From: Cordilura impudica
Taxonomy: Eukaryota; Arthropoda; Insecta; Diptera; Scathophagidae
Length of the DNA stretch: 64,000 bases
Reading direction: 5' to 3'
Assembly: GCA_963682025.1 (NCBI GenBank)
Contig: OY821522.1
Coordinates: 31,235,158-31,299,157 of the forward strand
Part shown: positions 31,701 to 45,100 of the stretch, piece by piece
How positions within the stretch are numbered: position 1 is the first letter of the stretch
How the letters are laid out: each line of letters starts with the position of its first letter
Position numbers and translations under genes: made by a program
The notes under the pieces: generated by a model
The model's input: the letters and a program-made list of their open reading frames with translations, nothing else
Told to the model about the DNA's origin: nothing
Database searches by the model: none

Positions 31701-34034
31701 TAATTTTTAATTTTTAATTTTTAATTTTTAATTTTTAATTTTTAATTTTTAATTTTTAATTTTTAATTTTTAATTTTTAATTTTTAATTTTTAATTTTTA
31801 ATTTTTAATTTTTAATTTTAAATTTTTAATTTTTAATTCTTAATTTTTAATTTTTAATTTTTAATTTTTAATTTTTAATTTTTAATTTTTAATTTTTAAT
31901 TTTTAATTTTTAATTTTTAATTTTTAATTTTTAATTTTTAATTTTTAATTTTTAATTTTTAATTTTTAATTTTTAATTTTTAATTTTTAATTTTTAATTT
32001 TTAATTTTTAATTTTTAATTTTTAATTTTTAATTTTTAATTTTTAATTTTTAATTTTTAATTTTTAATTTTTAATTTTTAATTTTTAATTTTTAATTTTT
32101 AATTTTTAATTTTTAATTTTTAATTTTTAATTTTTAATTTTTAATTTTTAATTTTTAATTTTTAATTTTTAATTTTTAATTTTTAATTTTTAATTTTTAA
32201 TTTTTAATTTTTAATTTTTAATTTTTAATTTTTAATTTTTAATTTTTAATTTTTAATTTTTAATTTTTAATTTTTAATTTTTAATTTTTATTTTTTAATT
32301 TTTAATTTTTAATTTTTAATTTTTAATATATTTTTAATATTTAATTTTTAATTTTTAATGTTTAATTTTTAGTTTTTAATTTTTAATTTTTAATTTTTAA
32401 TTTTTAATTTTTAATTTTTAATATTTATTTTTAATATTAAATTTTTAATTCTTTATTTTTAATTTTTAATTTTTAATTTTTACTTTTTAATTTATAATTT
32501 TTAATTTTTAATTTTTAATTTTTAATTTTTAATTTTTAATTTTTAATTTTTAATTTTTAATTTTTAATTTTTAATTTTTTAATTTTTAATTTTTAATTTT
32601 TAATTCTTAATTTTTAATTTTTAATTTTTAATTTTTAATTTTTAATTTTTAATTTTTAATTTTTTATTTTTTATTTTTATTTTTTAATTTTAATTTGTAA
32701 TTTGTAATTTTAAAGTTTTAATTTTTAATTTTTAATTTCTAATTTTTAATTTTTAATTTCTAATTTTGAATTTTTAATTTTGAATTTTGATTTTGAGTTT
32801 TTAATTGTTAATTTTTAATTTGTAATTTTTAATTATTAATTTTAATTTTAAATATTTATTTTTAATATTTAATTTTTAATTCTTTATTTTTAATTTTTAA
32901 TTTTTAATTTTTAATTTTTAATTTTTAATTTTTAATTTTTAATTTTTAATTTTTAATTTTTAATTTTTAATTTTTAATTTTTAATTTTTAATTTTTAATT
33001 TTTAATTTTTAATTTTTAATTTTTAATTTTTAATTTTTAATTTTTAATTTTTAATTTTTAAATTTTAATTTTTAATTTTTAATATTTTATTTTTAATTTT
33101 TAATTTCTAATTTGTAATTTCTAATTTTTAATTTTTAATTTCTAATTTTTAATTTTTAATTTTTAATTTTTAATTTTTAATTTTTAATTTATAATTTTTA
33201 ATTTTTAATTTTTAATTTTTAATTTTTAATTTTTAATTTTAATTTTTAATTTTAATTTTTAATTTTTAATTTTTAATTTTAATTTTTAATTTTTAATTTT
33301 TAATTTTTAATTTTTAATTTTTAATTTTTAATTTTTAATTTTTAATTTTTAATTTTTAATTTTTAATTTCTAATTTTTAATTTTTAATTTTTAATTTTTA
33401 ATTTTTAATTTTTAATTTTTAATTTTTAATTTTTAATTTTTAATTTTTAATTTTTAATTTCTAATTTTGATTTTGAGTTTTTAATTGTTAATTTGTAATT
33501 TTTAATTTGTAATTTTTAATTTGTAATTTGTAATTTGTAATTTTAATTTTTAATTTTTAATTTTTAATTTTTAATTTTTAATTTTTAATTTTTAATTTTT
33601 AATTTTTAATTTTTAATTTTTAATTTTTAATTTTTAATTTTTAATTTTTAATTTTTAATTTTTAATTTTTAATTTTTAATTTTTAATTTTTAATTTTTAA
33701 TTTTTAATTTTTAATTTTTAATTTTTAATTTTTAATTTTTAATTTTTAATTTTTAATTTTTAATTTTTTTGATTTTTAATTTTTAATTTTTAATTTTTAA
33801 TTTTTAATTTTTAATTTTTAATTTTTTATTTTTAATTTTTTAATTTTAAATTTTTAAATTTTTAATTTTTAATATTTAATTTTTAATTTTTAATGTTTAA
33901 TTTTTAGTTTTTAATTTTTAATTTTTAATTATTAATTTTTAATTTTTAATAATTTTTAATATTTAATTTTTAGTTCTTTATTTTTAATTTTTATTTTTTA
34001 TTTTTAATTTACAATTTTTAATTTTTAATTTTTA

Positions 34035-34148
34035 ATTTGTAATTTGTAATTTGTAATTTGTAATTTGTAATTTGTAATTTGTAATTTGTAATTTGTAATT
34101 TGTAATTTGTAATTTGTAATTTGTAATTTGTAATTTGTAATTTGTAAT
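34035..34148. repeat. TTTGTAA variant subarray (example)
   Basis: About sixteen consecutive TTTGTAA heptamers inside the TTTTTAA array. Similar runs recur at about 35161, 36355, 37345, 38157, 39055, 39998, 40850, 42010, 42890, 44338, 45396, 46556, 48395, 51128, 54071 and 55956. Most follow the landmark TTTAATTTACAATTTTT. Copy number varies from about 6 to 17. Confidence 0.9.
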
Positions 34149-37100
34149 TTTTAATTTTTAATTTTTAATTTTTAATTTTTAATTTTTAATTATTAATTTT
34201 AAATTTTAAATTTTTAATTTTTAATTTTTAATTTTAATTCTTAATTTTTAATTTTTAATTTTTAATTTTTAATTTTTAAGTTTTAATTTTTAATTTTTAA
34301 TTTTTAATTTTTAATTTTTAATGTTTAATTTTAAATTTTTAATTTTTAATTTTAAATTTTTAATTTTTAATATATTTTTAATATTTAATTTTAATTTTTA
34401 ATTTTTAGTTGATAATTATTAATTTTTAATTTTTAGTTTTTAATTTTTAACTTTTAATTTATAATTTAATTTATAATTTTTAATATTTATTTTTAATATA
34501 TAATTTTTAATTCTTTATTTTTAATTTTTAATATTTAATTTTTAATTTTTAATTTATAATTTTTAATTTTTAATTTTTAGTTTTTAATTTTTAATACTTA
34601 ATTTTTAATTTTTTATTTTTAATTTTTAATTTTTAATTTTTAATTTTTAATTTTTAATTTTTAATTTTTAATTTTTAATTTTTAATTTTTAATTTTTAAT
34701 TTTTAATTTTTAATTTTTAATTTTTAATTTTTAATTTTTAATTTTTATTTTTTAATTTTTAATTTTTAATTTTTAATTTTTAATTTTTAATTTTTAATTT
34801 TTAATTTTTAATTTTTAATTTTTAATTTTTAATTTTTAATTTTTAATTTTTAATTTTTTATTTTTAATTTTTAATTTTTATTTTTTAATTTTTAATTTTT
34901 AATTTTTAATTTTTAATTTTTAATTTTTAATTTTTAATTTTTTATTTTTAATTTTTTAATTTTAAATTTTTAATTTTTAATATATTTTTAATATTTAATT
35001 TTTAATTTTTAATTTTTAATGTTTAATTTTTAATTTTTAGTTTTTAATTTTTAATTATTAATTTTTAATTTTTAATAATTTTTAATATTTAATTTTTAGT
35101 TCTTTATTTTTAATTTTTAATTTTTATTTTTTATTTTTAATTTACAATTTTTAATTTTTAATTTGTAATTTGTAATTTGTAATTTGTAATTTGTAATTTG
35201 TAATTTGTAATTTGTAATTTTTAATTTTTAATTTTTAATTTTTAATTTTTAATTTAAATTATTAAATTATTAATTTTAAATTTTTAATTTTTAATTTTTA
35301 ATTTTTAATTTTTAATTTTTAATTTTTAATTTTTAATTTTTAATTTTTAATTTTTAGTTTTAATTTTTAAATTTTAATTTTTAATTTTTAATATTTTATT
35401 TTTAATTTTTAATTTCTAATTTGTAATTTCTAATTTTTAATTTTTGATTTCTAATTTTTAATTTTTAATTTTTAATTTTTAATTTTTAATTTTTAATTTT
35501 TAATTTTTAATTTTTTATTTTTAATTTTTAATTTTTAATTTTTAATTTTTAATTTTTAATTTTTAATTTTTAATTTTTAATTTTTAATTTTTAATTTTTA
35601 ATTTTTAATTTTTAATTTTTAATTTTTAATTTTTAATTTTTAATTTTTAATTTTTAATTTTTAATTTTTAATTTTTAATTTTTAAGTTTTAATTTCTAAT
35701 TTTTAATTTTTAATTTTTAATTTTTAATTTTTAATTTTTAATTTTTAATTTTTAATTTTTAATTTTTAATTTTTAATTTTTAATTTTTAATTTTTAATTT
35801 TTAATTTTTAATTTTTAATTTTTAATTTTTAATTTTTAATTTTTAAGTTTTAATTTTTAATTTCTAATTTTGATTTTGAGTTTTTAATTGTTATTTTGTA
35901 ATTTTTAATTTGTAATTTTTAATTTGTAATTTTTAATTTGTAATTTGTAATTTGTAATTTTAATTTTTAATTTTTAATTTTTAATTTTTAATTTTTAATC
36001 TTTAATTTTTAATTTTTAATTTTTAATTTTTAATTTTTAATTTTTAATTTTTAATTTTTAATTTTTAATTTTTAATTTTTAATTTTTAATTTTTGATTTT
36101 TAATTTTTAATTTTTAATTTTTAATTTTTAATTTTTTATTTTTAATTTTTTAATTTTAAATTTTTAATTTTTAATATATTTTTAATATTTAATTTTTAAT
36201 TTTTAATTTTTAATGTTTAATTTTTAATTTTTAGTTTTTAATTTTTAATTATTAATTTTTAATTTTTAATAATTTTTAATATTTAATTTTTAGTTCTTTA
36301 TTTTTAATTTTTAATTTTTATTTTTTATTTTTAATTTACAATTTTTAATTTTTAATTTGTAATTTGTAATTTGTAATTTGTAATTTGTAATTTGTAATTT
36401 TTAATTTGTAATTTTTAATTTTTAATTTTTAATTTTTAATTTTTAATTTTTAATTTTTAATTTTTAATTTAAATTATTAAATTATTAATTTTAAATTTTT
36501 AATTTTTAATTTTTAATTTTTAATTTTTAATTTTTAATTTTTAATTTTTAATTTTTAATTTTTTAATTTTTATTTTTAATTTTTAAATTTTAATTTTTAA
36601 TTTTTAATATTTTATTTTTAATTTTTAATTTCTAATTTGTAATTTCTAATTTTTAATTTTTGATTTCTAATTTTTAATTTTTAATTTTTAATTTTTATTT
36701 TTAATTTTTAAATTTTAATTTTTAATTTTTAATATTTTATTTTTAATTTTTAATTTCTAATTTGTAATTTCTAATTTTTAATTTTTGATTTCTAATTTTT
36801 AATTTTTAATTTTTAATTTTTAATTTTTAATTTTTAATTTTTAATTTTTAATTTTTAATTTTTAATTTTTAATTTTTAATTTTTAATTTTTAATTTTTAA
36901 TTTTTAATTTTTAATTTTTAATTTTTAATTTTTAATTTTTAATTTTTAATTTTTAATTTTTAATTTTTAATTTTTAATTTTTAATTTTTTATTTTTAATT
37001 TTTAATTTTTATTTTTTAATTTTTAATTTTTAATTTTTAATTTTTAATTTTTAATTTTTAATTTTTAATTTTTAATTTTTAATTTTTAATTTTTAATTTT

Positions 37101-40100
37101 TAATTTTTAATTTTTAATTTTTTATTTTTAATTTTTTAATTTTAAATTTTTAATTTTTAATATATTTTTAATATTTAATTTTTAATTTTTAATTTTTAAT
37201 GTTTAATTTTTAATTTTTAGTTTTTTAATTTTTAATTATTAATTTTTAATTTTTAATAATTTTTAATATTTAATTTTTAGTTCTTTATTTTTAATTTTTA
37301 ATTTTTATTTTTTATTTTTAATTTACAATTTTTAATTTTTAATTTGTAATTTGTAATTTGTAATTTGTAATTTGTAATTTGTAATTTGTAATTTGTAATT
37401 TTTAATTTTTAATTTTTAATTTTTAATTTTTAATTTTTAATTTAAATTATTAAGTTATTAATTTTAAATTTTTAATTTTTAATTTTTAATTTTTAATTTT
37501 TAATTTTTAATTTTTAATTTTTAATTTTTAATTTTTATTTTTAATTTTTAAATTTTAATTTTTAATTTTTAATATTTTATTTTTAATTTTTAATTTCTAA
37601 TTTGTAATTTCTAATTTTTAATTTTTAGTTTTTAATTTTTAACTTTTAATTTATAATTTAATTTATAATTTTTAATATTTATTTTTAATATATAATTTTT
37701 AATTCTTTATTTTTAATTTTTAATATTTAATTTTTAATTTTTAATTTTTAATTTATAATTTTTAATTTTTAATTTTTAGTTTTTAATTTTTAATACTTAA
37801 TTTTTAATTTTTTATTTTTAATTTTTAATTTTTAATTTTTAATTTTTAATTTTTAATTTTTAATTTTTAATTTTTAATTTTTATTTTTTAATTTTTAATT
37901 TTTAATTTTTAATTTTTAATTTTTAATTTTTAATTTTTAATTTTTAATTTTTAATTTTAAATTTTTAATTTTTAATATATTTTTAATATTTAATTTTTAA
38001 TTTTTAATTTTTAATGTTTAATTTTTAATTTTTAGTTTTAATTTTTAATTATTAATTTTTAATTTTTAATAATTTTTAATATTTAATTTTTAGTTCTTTA
38101 TTTTTAATTTTTAATTTTTATTTTTTATTTTTAATTTACAATTTTTAATTTTTAATTTGTAATTTGTAATTTGTAATTTGTAATTTGTAATTTGTAATTT
38201 GTAATTTGTAATTTGTAATTTGTAATTTTTAATTTTTAATTTTTAATTTTTAATTTTTAATTTTTAATTTAAATTATTAAATTATTAATTTTAAATTTTT
38301 AATTTTTAATTTTTAATTTTTAATTTTTAATTTTTAATTTTTAATTTTTAATTTTTAATTTTTATTTTTTATTTTTAATTTTTAAATTTTAATTTTTAAT
38401 TTTTAATATTTTATTTTTAATTTTTAATTTCTAATTTGTAATTTCTAATTTTTAATTTTTGATTTCTAATTTTTAATTTTTAATTTTTAATTTTTATTTT
38501 TAATTTTTAAATTTTAATTTTTAATTTTTAATATTTTATTTTTAATTTTTAATTTCTAATTTGTAATTTCTAATTTTTAATTTTTGATTTCTAATTTTTA
38601 ATTTTTAATTTTTAATTTTTAATTTTTAATTTTTAATTTTTAATTTTTAATTTTTAATTTTTAATTTTTAATTTTTAATTTTTAATTTTTAATTTTTAAT
38701 TTTTAATTTTTAATTTTTTATTTTTAATTTTTAATTTTTATTTTTTAATTTTTAATTTTTAATTTTTAATTTTTAATTTTTAATTTTTAATTTTTAATTT
38801 TTAATTTTTAATTTTTAATTTTTAATTTTTAATTTTTTATTTTTAATTTTTTAATTTTAAATTTTTAATTTTTAATATATTTTTAATATTTAATTTTTAA
38901 TTTTTAATTTTTAATGTTTAATTTTTAATTTTTAGTTTTTAATTTTTAATTATTAATTTTTAATTTTTAATAATTTTTAATATTTAATTTTTAGTTCTTT
39001 ATTTTTAATTTTTAATTTTTATTTTTTATTTTTAATTTACAATTTTTAATTTTTAATTTGTAATTTGTAATTTGTAATTTGTAATTTGTAATTTGTAATT
39101 TGTAATTTGTAATTTTTAATTTTTAATTTTTAATTTTTAATTTTTAATTTTTAATTTTTAATTTTTAATTTAAATTATTAAATTATTAATTTTAAATTTT
39201 TAATTTTTAATTTTTAATTTTTAATTTTTAATTTTTAATTTTTAATTTTTATTTTTAATTTTTAAATTTTAATTTTTAATTTTTAATATTTTATTTTTAA
39301 TTTTTAATTTCTAATTTGTAATTTCTAATTTTTAATTTTTAGTTTTTAATTTTTAACTTTTAATTTATAATTTAATTTATAATTTTTAATATTTATTTTT
39401 AATATATAATTTTTAATTCTTTATTTTTAATTTTTAATATTTAATTTTTAATTTTAATTTTTAATTTATAATTTTTAATTTTTAATTTTTAGTTTTTAAT
39501 TTTTAATACTTAATTTTTAATTTTTTTATTTTTAATTTTTAATTTTTAATTTTTTAATTTTTAATTTTTAATTTTTAATTTTTAATTTTTAATTTTTAAT
39601 TTTTAATTTTTAATTTTTAATTTTTAATTTTTAATTTTTAATTTTTAATTTTTATTTTTTAATTTTTAATTTTTAATTTTTAATTTTTAATTTTTAATTT
39701 TTAATTTTTAATTTTTAATTTTTAATTTTTAATTTTTAATTTTTAATTTTTAATTTTTAATTTTTAATTTTTAATTTTTAATTTTTAATTTTTAATTTTT
39801 TATTTTTAATTTTTAATTTTTATTTTTTAATTTTTAATTTTTAATTTTTAATTTTTAATTTTTAATTTTTAATTTTTAATTTTTAATTTTTAATTTTTAA
39901 TTTTTAATTTTTTAATTTTTAATTTTTTATTTTTAATTTTTTAATTTTAAATTTTTAATTTTTAATATATTTTTAATATTTAATTTTTAATTTTTAATTT
40001 GTAATTTGTAATTTGTAATTTGTAATTTGTAATTTGTAATTTGTAATTGTAATTTGTAATTTGTAATTTGTAATTTGTAATTTGTAATTTGTAATTTGTA

Positions 40101-42007
40101 ATTTGTAATTTTTAATTTTTAATTTTTAATTTTTAATGTTTAATTTTAAATTTTTAATTTTTAATTTTAAATTTTTAATTTTTAATATATTTTTAATATT
40201 TAATTTTTAATTTTTAATTTTTAGTTGATAATTATTAATTTTTAATTTTTAGTTTTTAATTTTTAACTTTTAATTTATAATTTAATTTATAATTTTTAAT
40301 ATTTATTTTTAATATATAATTTTTAATTCTTTATTTTTAATTTTTAATATTTAATTTTTATTTTTTAATTTTTAATTTATAATTTTTAATTTTTAATTTT
40401 TAGTTTTTAATTTTTAATACTTAATTTTTAATTTTTTATTTTTAATTTTTAATTTTTAATTTTTAATTTTTAATTTTTAATTTTTAATTTTTAATTTTTA
40501 ATTTTTAATTTTTAATTTTTAATTTTTAATTTTTAATTTTTAATTTTTATTTTTTAATTTTTAATTTTTAATTTTTAATTTTTAATTTTTAATTTTTAAT
40601 TTTTAATTTTTAATTTTTAATTTTTAATTTTTTATTTTTAATTTTTTAATTTTAAATTTTTAATTTTTAATATATTTTTAATATTTAATTTTTAATTTTT
40701 AATGTTTAATTTTTAATTTTTAGTTTTTAATTTTTAATTATTAATTTTTAATTTTTAATAATTTTTAATATTTAATTTTTAGTTCTTTATTTTTAATTTT
40801 TAATTTTTATTTTTTATTTTTAATTTACAATTTTTAATTTTTAATTTGTAATTTGTAATTTGTAATTTGTAATTTGTAATTTGTAATTTGTAATTTGTAA
40901 TTTTTAATTTTTAATTTTTAATTTTTAATTTTTAATTTTTAATTTTTAATTTTTAATTTAAATTATTAAATTATTAATTTTAAATTTTTAATTTTTAATT
41001 TTTAATTTTTAATTTTTAATTTTTATTTTTAATTTTTAAATTTTAATTTTTAATTTTTAATATTTTATTTTTAATTTTTAATTTCTAATTTGTAATTTCT
41101 AATTTTTAATTTTTGATTTCTAATTTTTAATTTTTAATTTTTAATTTTTAATTTTTAATTTTTAATTTTTAATTTTTAATTTTTAATTTTTAATTTTTAA
41201 TTTTTAATTTTTAATTTTTAATTTTTAATTTTTAATTTTTAATTTTTAATTTTTAATTTTTAATTTTTAATTTTTAATTTTTAATTTTTAATTTTTAATT
41301 TTTAATTTTTAATTTTTAATTTTTAATTTTTAATTTTTAATTTTTAATTTTTAATTTTTAATTTTTAATTTTTAATTTTTAATTTTTAATTTTTAATTTT
41401 TAATTTTTAATTTTTAATTTTTAATTTTTAATTTTTAATTTTTAATTTTTAATTTTTAAGTTTTAATTTTTAATTTCTAATTTTGATTTTGAGTTTTTAA
41501 TTGTTATTTTGTAATTTTTAATTTGTAATTTTTAATTTGTAATTTTTAATTTGTAATTTGTAATTTGTAATTTTTAATTTTTAATTTTTAATTTTTAATT
41601 TTTAATTTTTAATTTTTAATTTTTAATTTTTAATTTTTAATTTTTAATTTTTAATTTTTAATTTTTAATTTTTAATTTTTAATTTTTAATTTTTAATTTT
41701 TAATTTTTAATTTTTAATTTTTGATTTTTAATTTTTAATTTTTAATTTTTAATTTTTAATTTTTAATTTTTAATTTTTAATTTTTTATTTTTAATTTTTT
41801 AATTTTAAATTTTTAATTTTTAATATATTTTTAATATTTTATTTTTAATTTTTAATTTTTAATGTTTAATTTTTAATTTTTAGTTTTTAATTTTTAATTT
41901 TTAATTATTAATTTTTAATTTTTAATAATTTTTAATATTTAATTTTTAGTTCTTTATTTTTAATTTTTATTTTTTATTTTTAATTTACAATTTTTAATTT
42001 TTAATTT

Positions 42008-42122
42008 TTAATTTGTAATTTGTAATTTGTAATTTGTAATTTGTAATTTGTAATTTGTAATTTGTAATTTGTAATTTGTAATTTGTAATTTGTAATTTGT
42101 AATTTGTAATTTGTAATTTGTA
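42008..42122. repeat. TTTGTAA variant subarray (long example)
   Basis: About sixteen tandem TTTGTAA units. Flanks on both sides match those of the runs at 42890 and 44338, showing that the run is a fixed part of the higher-order unit whose length changes by slippage. Confidence 0.9.
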
Positions 42123-45100
42123 ATTTTTAATTTTTAATTTTTAATTTTTAATTATTAATTTTAAATTTTTAATTTTTAATTTTTAATTTTTAATTCTTAA
42201 TTTTTAATTTTTAATTTTTAATTTTTAAGTTTTAATTTTTAATTTTTAATTTTTAATTTTTAATGTTTAATTTTAAATTTTTAATTTTCAATTTTAAATT
42301 TTTAATTTTTAATATATTTTTAATATTTAATTTTTAATTTTTAATTTTTAGTTGATAATTATTAATTTTTAATTTTTAGTTTTTAATTTTTAACTTTTAA
42401 TTTATAATTTAATTTATAATTTTTAATATTTATTTTTAATATATAATTTTTAATTCTTTATTTTTAATTTTTAATATTTAATTTTTAATTTTTAATTTTT
42501 AATTTATAATTTTTAATTTTTAATTTTTAGTTTTTAATTTTTAATACTTAATTTTTAATTTCTAATTTTGATTTTGAGTTTTTAATTGTTATTTTGTAAT
42601 TTTTAATTTGTTATTTTTAATTTGTAATTTTTAATTTGTAATTTTTAATTTTTAATTTTTAATTTTTAATTTTTTATTTTTAATTTTTTAATTTTAAATT
42701 TTTAAATTTTTAATTTTTAATATTTAATTTTTAATTTTTAATGTTTAATTTTTAGTTTTTAATTTTTAATTTTTAATTATTAATTTTTAATTTTTAATAA
42801 TTTTTAATATTTAATTTTTAGTTCTTTATTTTTAATTTTTATTTTTTATTTTTAATTTACAATTTTTAATTTTTAATTTTTAATTTGTAATTTGTAATTT
42901 GTAATTTGTAATTTGTAATTTGTAATTTGTAATTTGTAATTTGTAATTTGTAATTTGTAATTTGTAATTTGTAATTTGTAATTTGTAATTTGTAATTTGT
43001 AATTTTTAATTTTTAATTTTTAATTTTTAATTTTTAATTATTAATTTTAAATTTTTAATTTTTAATTTTTAATTTTTAATTCTTAATTTTTAATTTTTAA
43101 TTTTTAATTTTTAAGTTTTAATTTTTAATTTTTAATTTTTAATTTTTAATGTTTAATTTTAAATTTTTAATTTTAAATTTTTAATTTTTAATATATTTTT
43201 AATATTTAATTTTTAATTTTTAATTTTTAGTTGATAATTATTAATTTTTAATTTTTAGTTTTTAATTTTTAACTTTTAATTTATAATTTAATTTATAATT
43301 TTTAATATTTATTTTTAATATATAATTTTTAATTCTTTATTTTTAATTTTTAATATTTAATTTTTAATTTTTAATTTTTAATTTATAATTTTTAATTTTT
43401 AATTTTTAGTTTTTAATTTTTAATACTTAATTTTTAATTTTTTATTTTTAATTTTTAATTTTTAATTTTTAATTTTTAATTTTTAATTTTTAATTTTTAA
43501 TTTTTAATTTTTAATTTTTAATTTTTAATTTTTAATTTTTATTTTTTAATTTTTAATTTTTAATTTTTAATTTTTAATTTTTAATTTTTAATTTTTAATT
43601 TTTAATTTTTAATTTTTAATTTTTAATTTTTAATTTTTAATTTTTAATTTTTAATTTTTTATTTTTAATTTTTAATTTTTATTTTTTAATTTTTAATTTT
43701 TAATTTTTAATTTTTATTTTTTAATTTTTAATTTTTAATTTTTAATTTTTAATTTTTAATTTTTAATTTTTAATTTTTAATTTTTAATTTTTAATTTTTA
43801 AGTTTTAATTTTTAATTTCTAATTTTGATTTTGGGTTTTTAATTGTTATTTTGTAATTTTTAATTTGTAATTTTTAATTTGTAATTTTTAATTTGTAATT
43901 TGTAATTTGTAATTTTTAATTTTTAATTTTTAATTTTTAATTTTTAATTTTTAATTTTTAATTTTTAATTTTTAATTTTTAATTTTTAATTTTTAATTTT
44001 TAATTTTTAATTTTTAATTTTTAATTTTTAATTTTTAATTTTTAATTTTTAATTTTTGATATTTAATTTTTAATTTTTAATTTTTAATTTTTAATTTTTA
44101 ATTTTTAATTTTTTATTTTTAATTTTTTAATTTTAAATTTTTAATTTTTAATATATTTTTAATATTTTATTTTTAATTTTTAATTTTTAATGTTTAATTT
44201 TTAATTTTTAGTTTTTAATTTTTAATTTTTAATTATTAATTTTTAATTTTTAATAATTTTTAATATTTAATTTTTAGTTCTTTATTTTTAATTTTTATTT
44301 TTTATTTTTAATTTACAATTTTTAATTTTTAATTTTTAATTTGTAATTTGTAATTTGTAATTTGTAATTTGTAATTTGTAATTTGTAATTTGTAATTTGT
44401 AATTTGTAATTTGTAATTTGTAATTTGTAATTTGTAATTTTTAATTTTTAATTTTTAATTTTTAATTTTTAATTATTAATTTTAAATTTTTAATTTTTAA
44501 TTTTTAATTTTTAATTCTTAATTTTTAATTTTTAATTTTTAAGTTTTAATTTTTAATTTTTAATTTTTAATTTTTAATGTTTAATTTTAAATTTTTAATT
44601 TTTAATTTTAAATTTTTAATTTTTAATATATTTTTAATATTTAATTTTTAATTTTTAATTTTTAGTTGATAATTATTAATTTTTAATTTTTAGTTTTTAA
44701 TTTTTAACTTTTAATTTATAATTTAATTTATAATTTTTAATATTTATTTTTAATATATAATTTTTAATTCTTTATTTTTAATTTTTAATATTTAATTTTT
44801 AATTTTTAATTTTTAATTTATAATTTTTAATTTTTAATTTTTAGTTTTTAATTTTTAATACTTAATTTTTAATTTCTAATTTTGATTTTGAGTTTTTAAT
44901 TGTTATTTTGTAATTTTTAATTTGTAATTTTTAATTTGTAATTTTTAATTTGTAATTTGTAATTTGTAATTTTTAACTTTTTAATTTTTAATTTTTAATT
45001 TTTAATTTTTAATTTTTAATTTTTAATTTTTAATTTTTAATTTTTAATTTTTAATTTTTAATTTTTAATTTTTAATTTTTAATTTTTAATTTTTAATTTT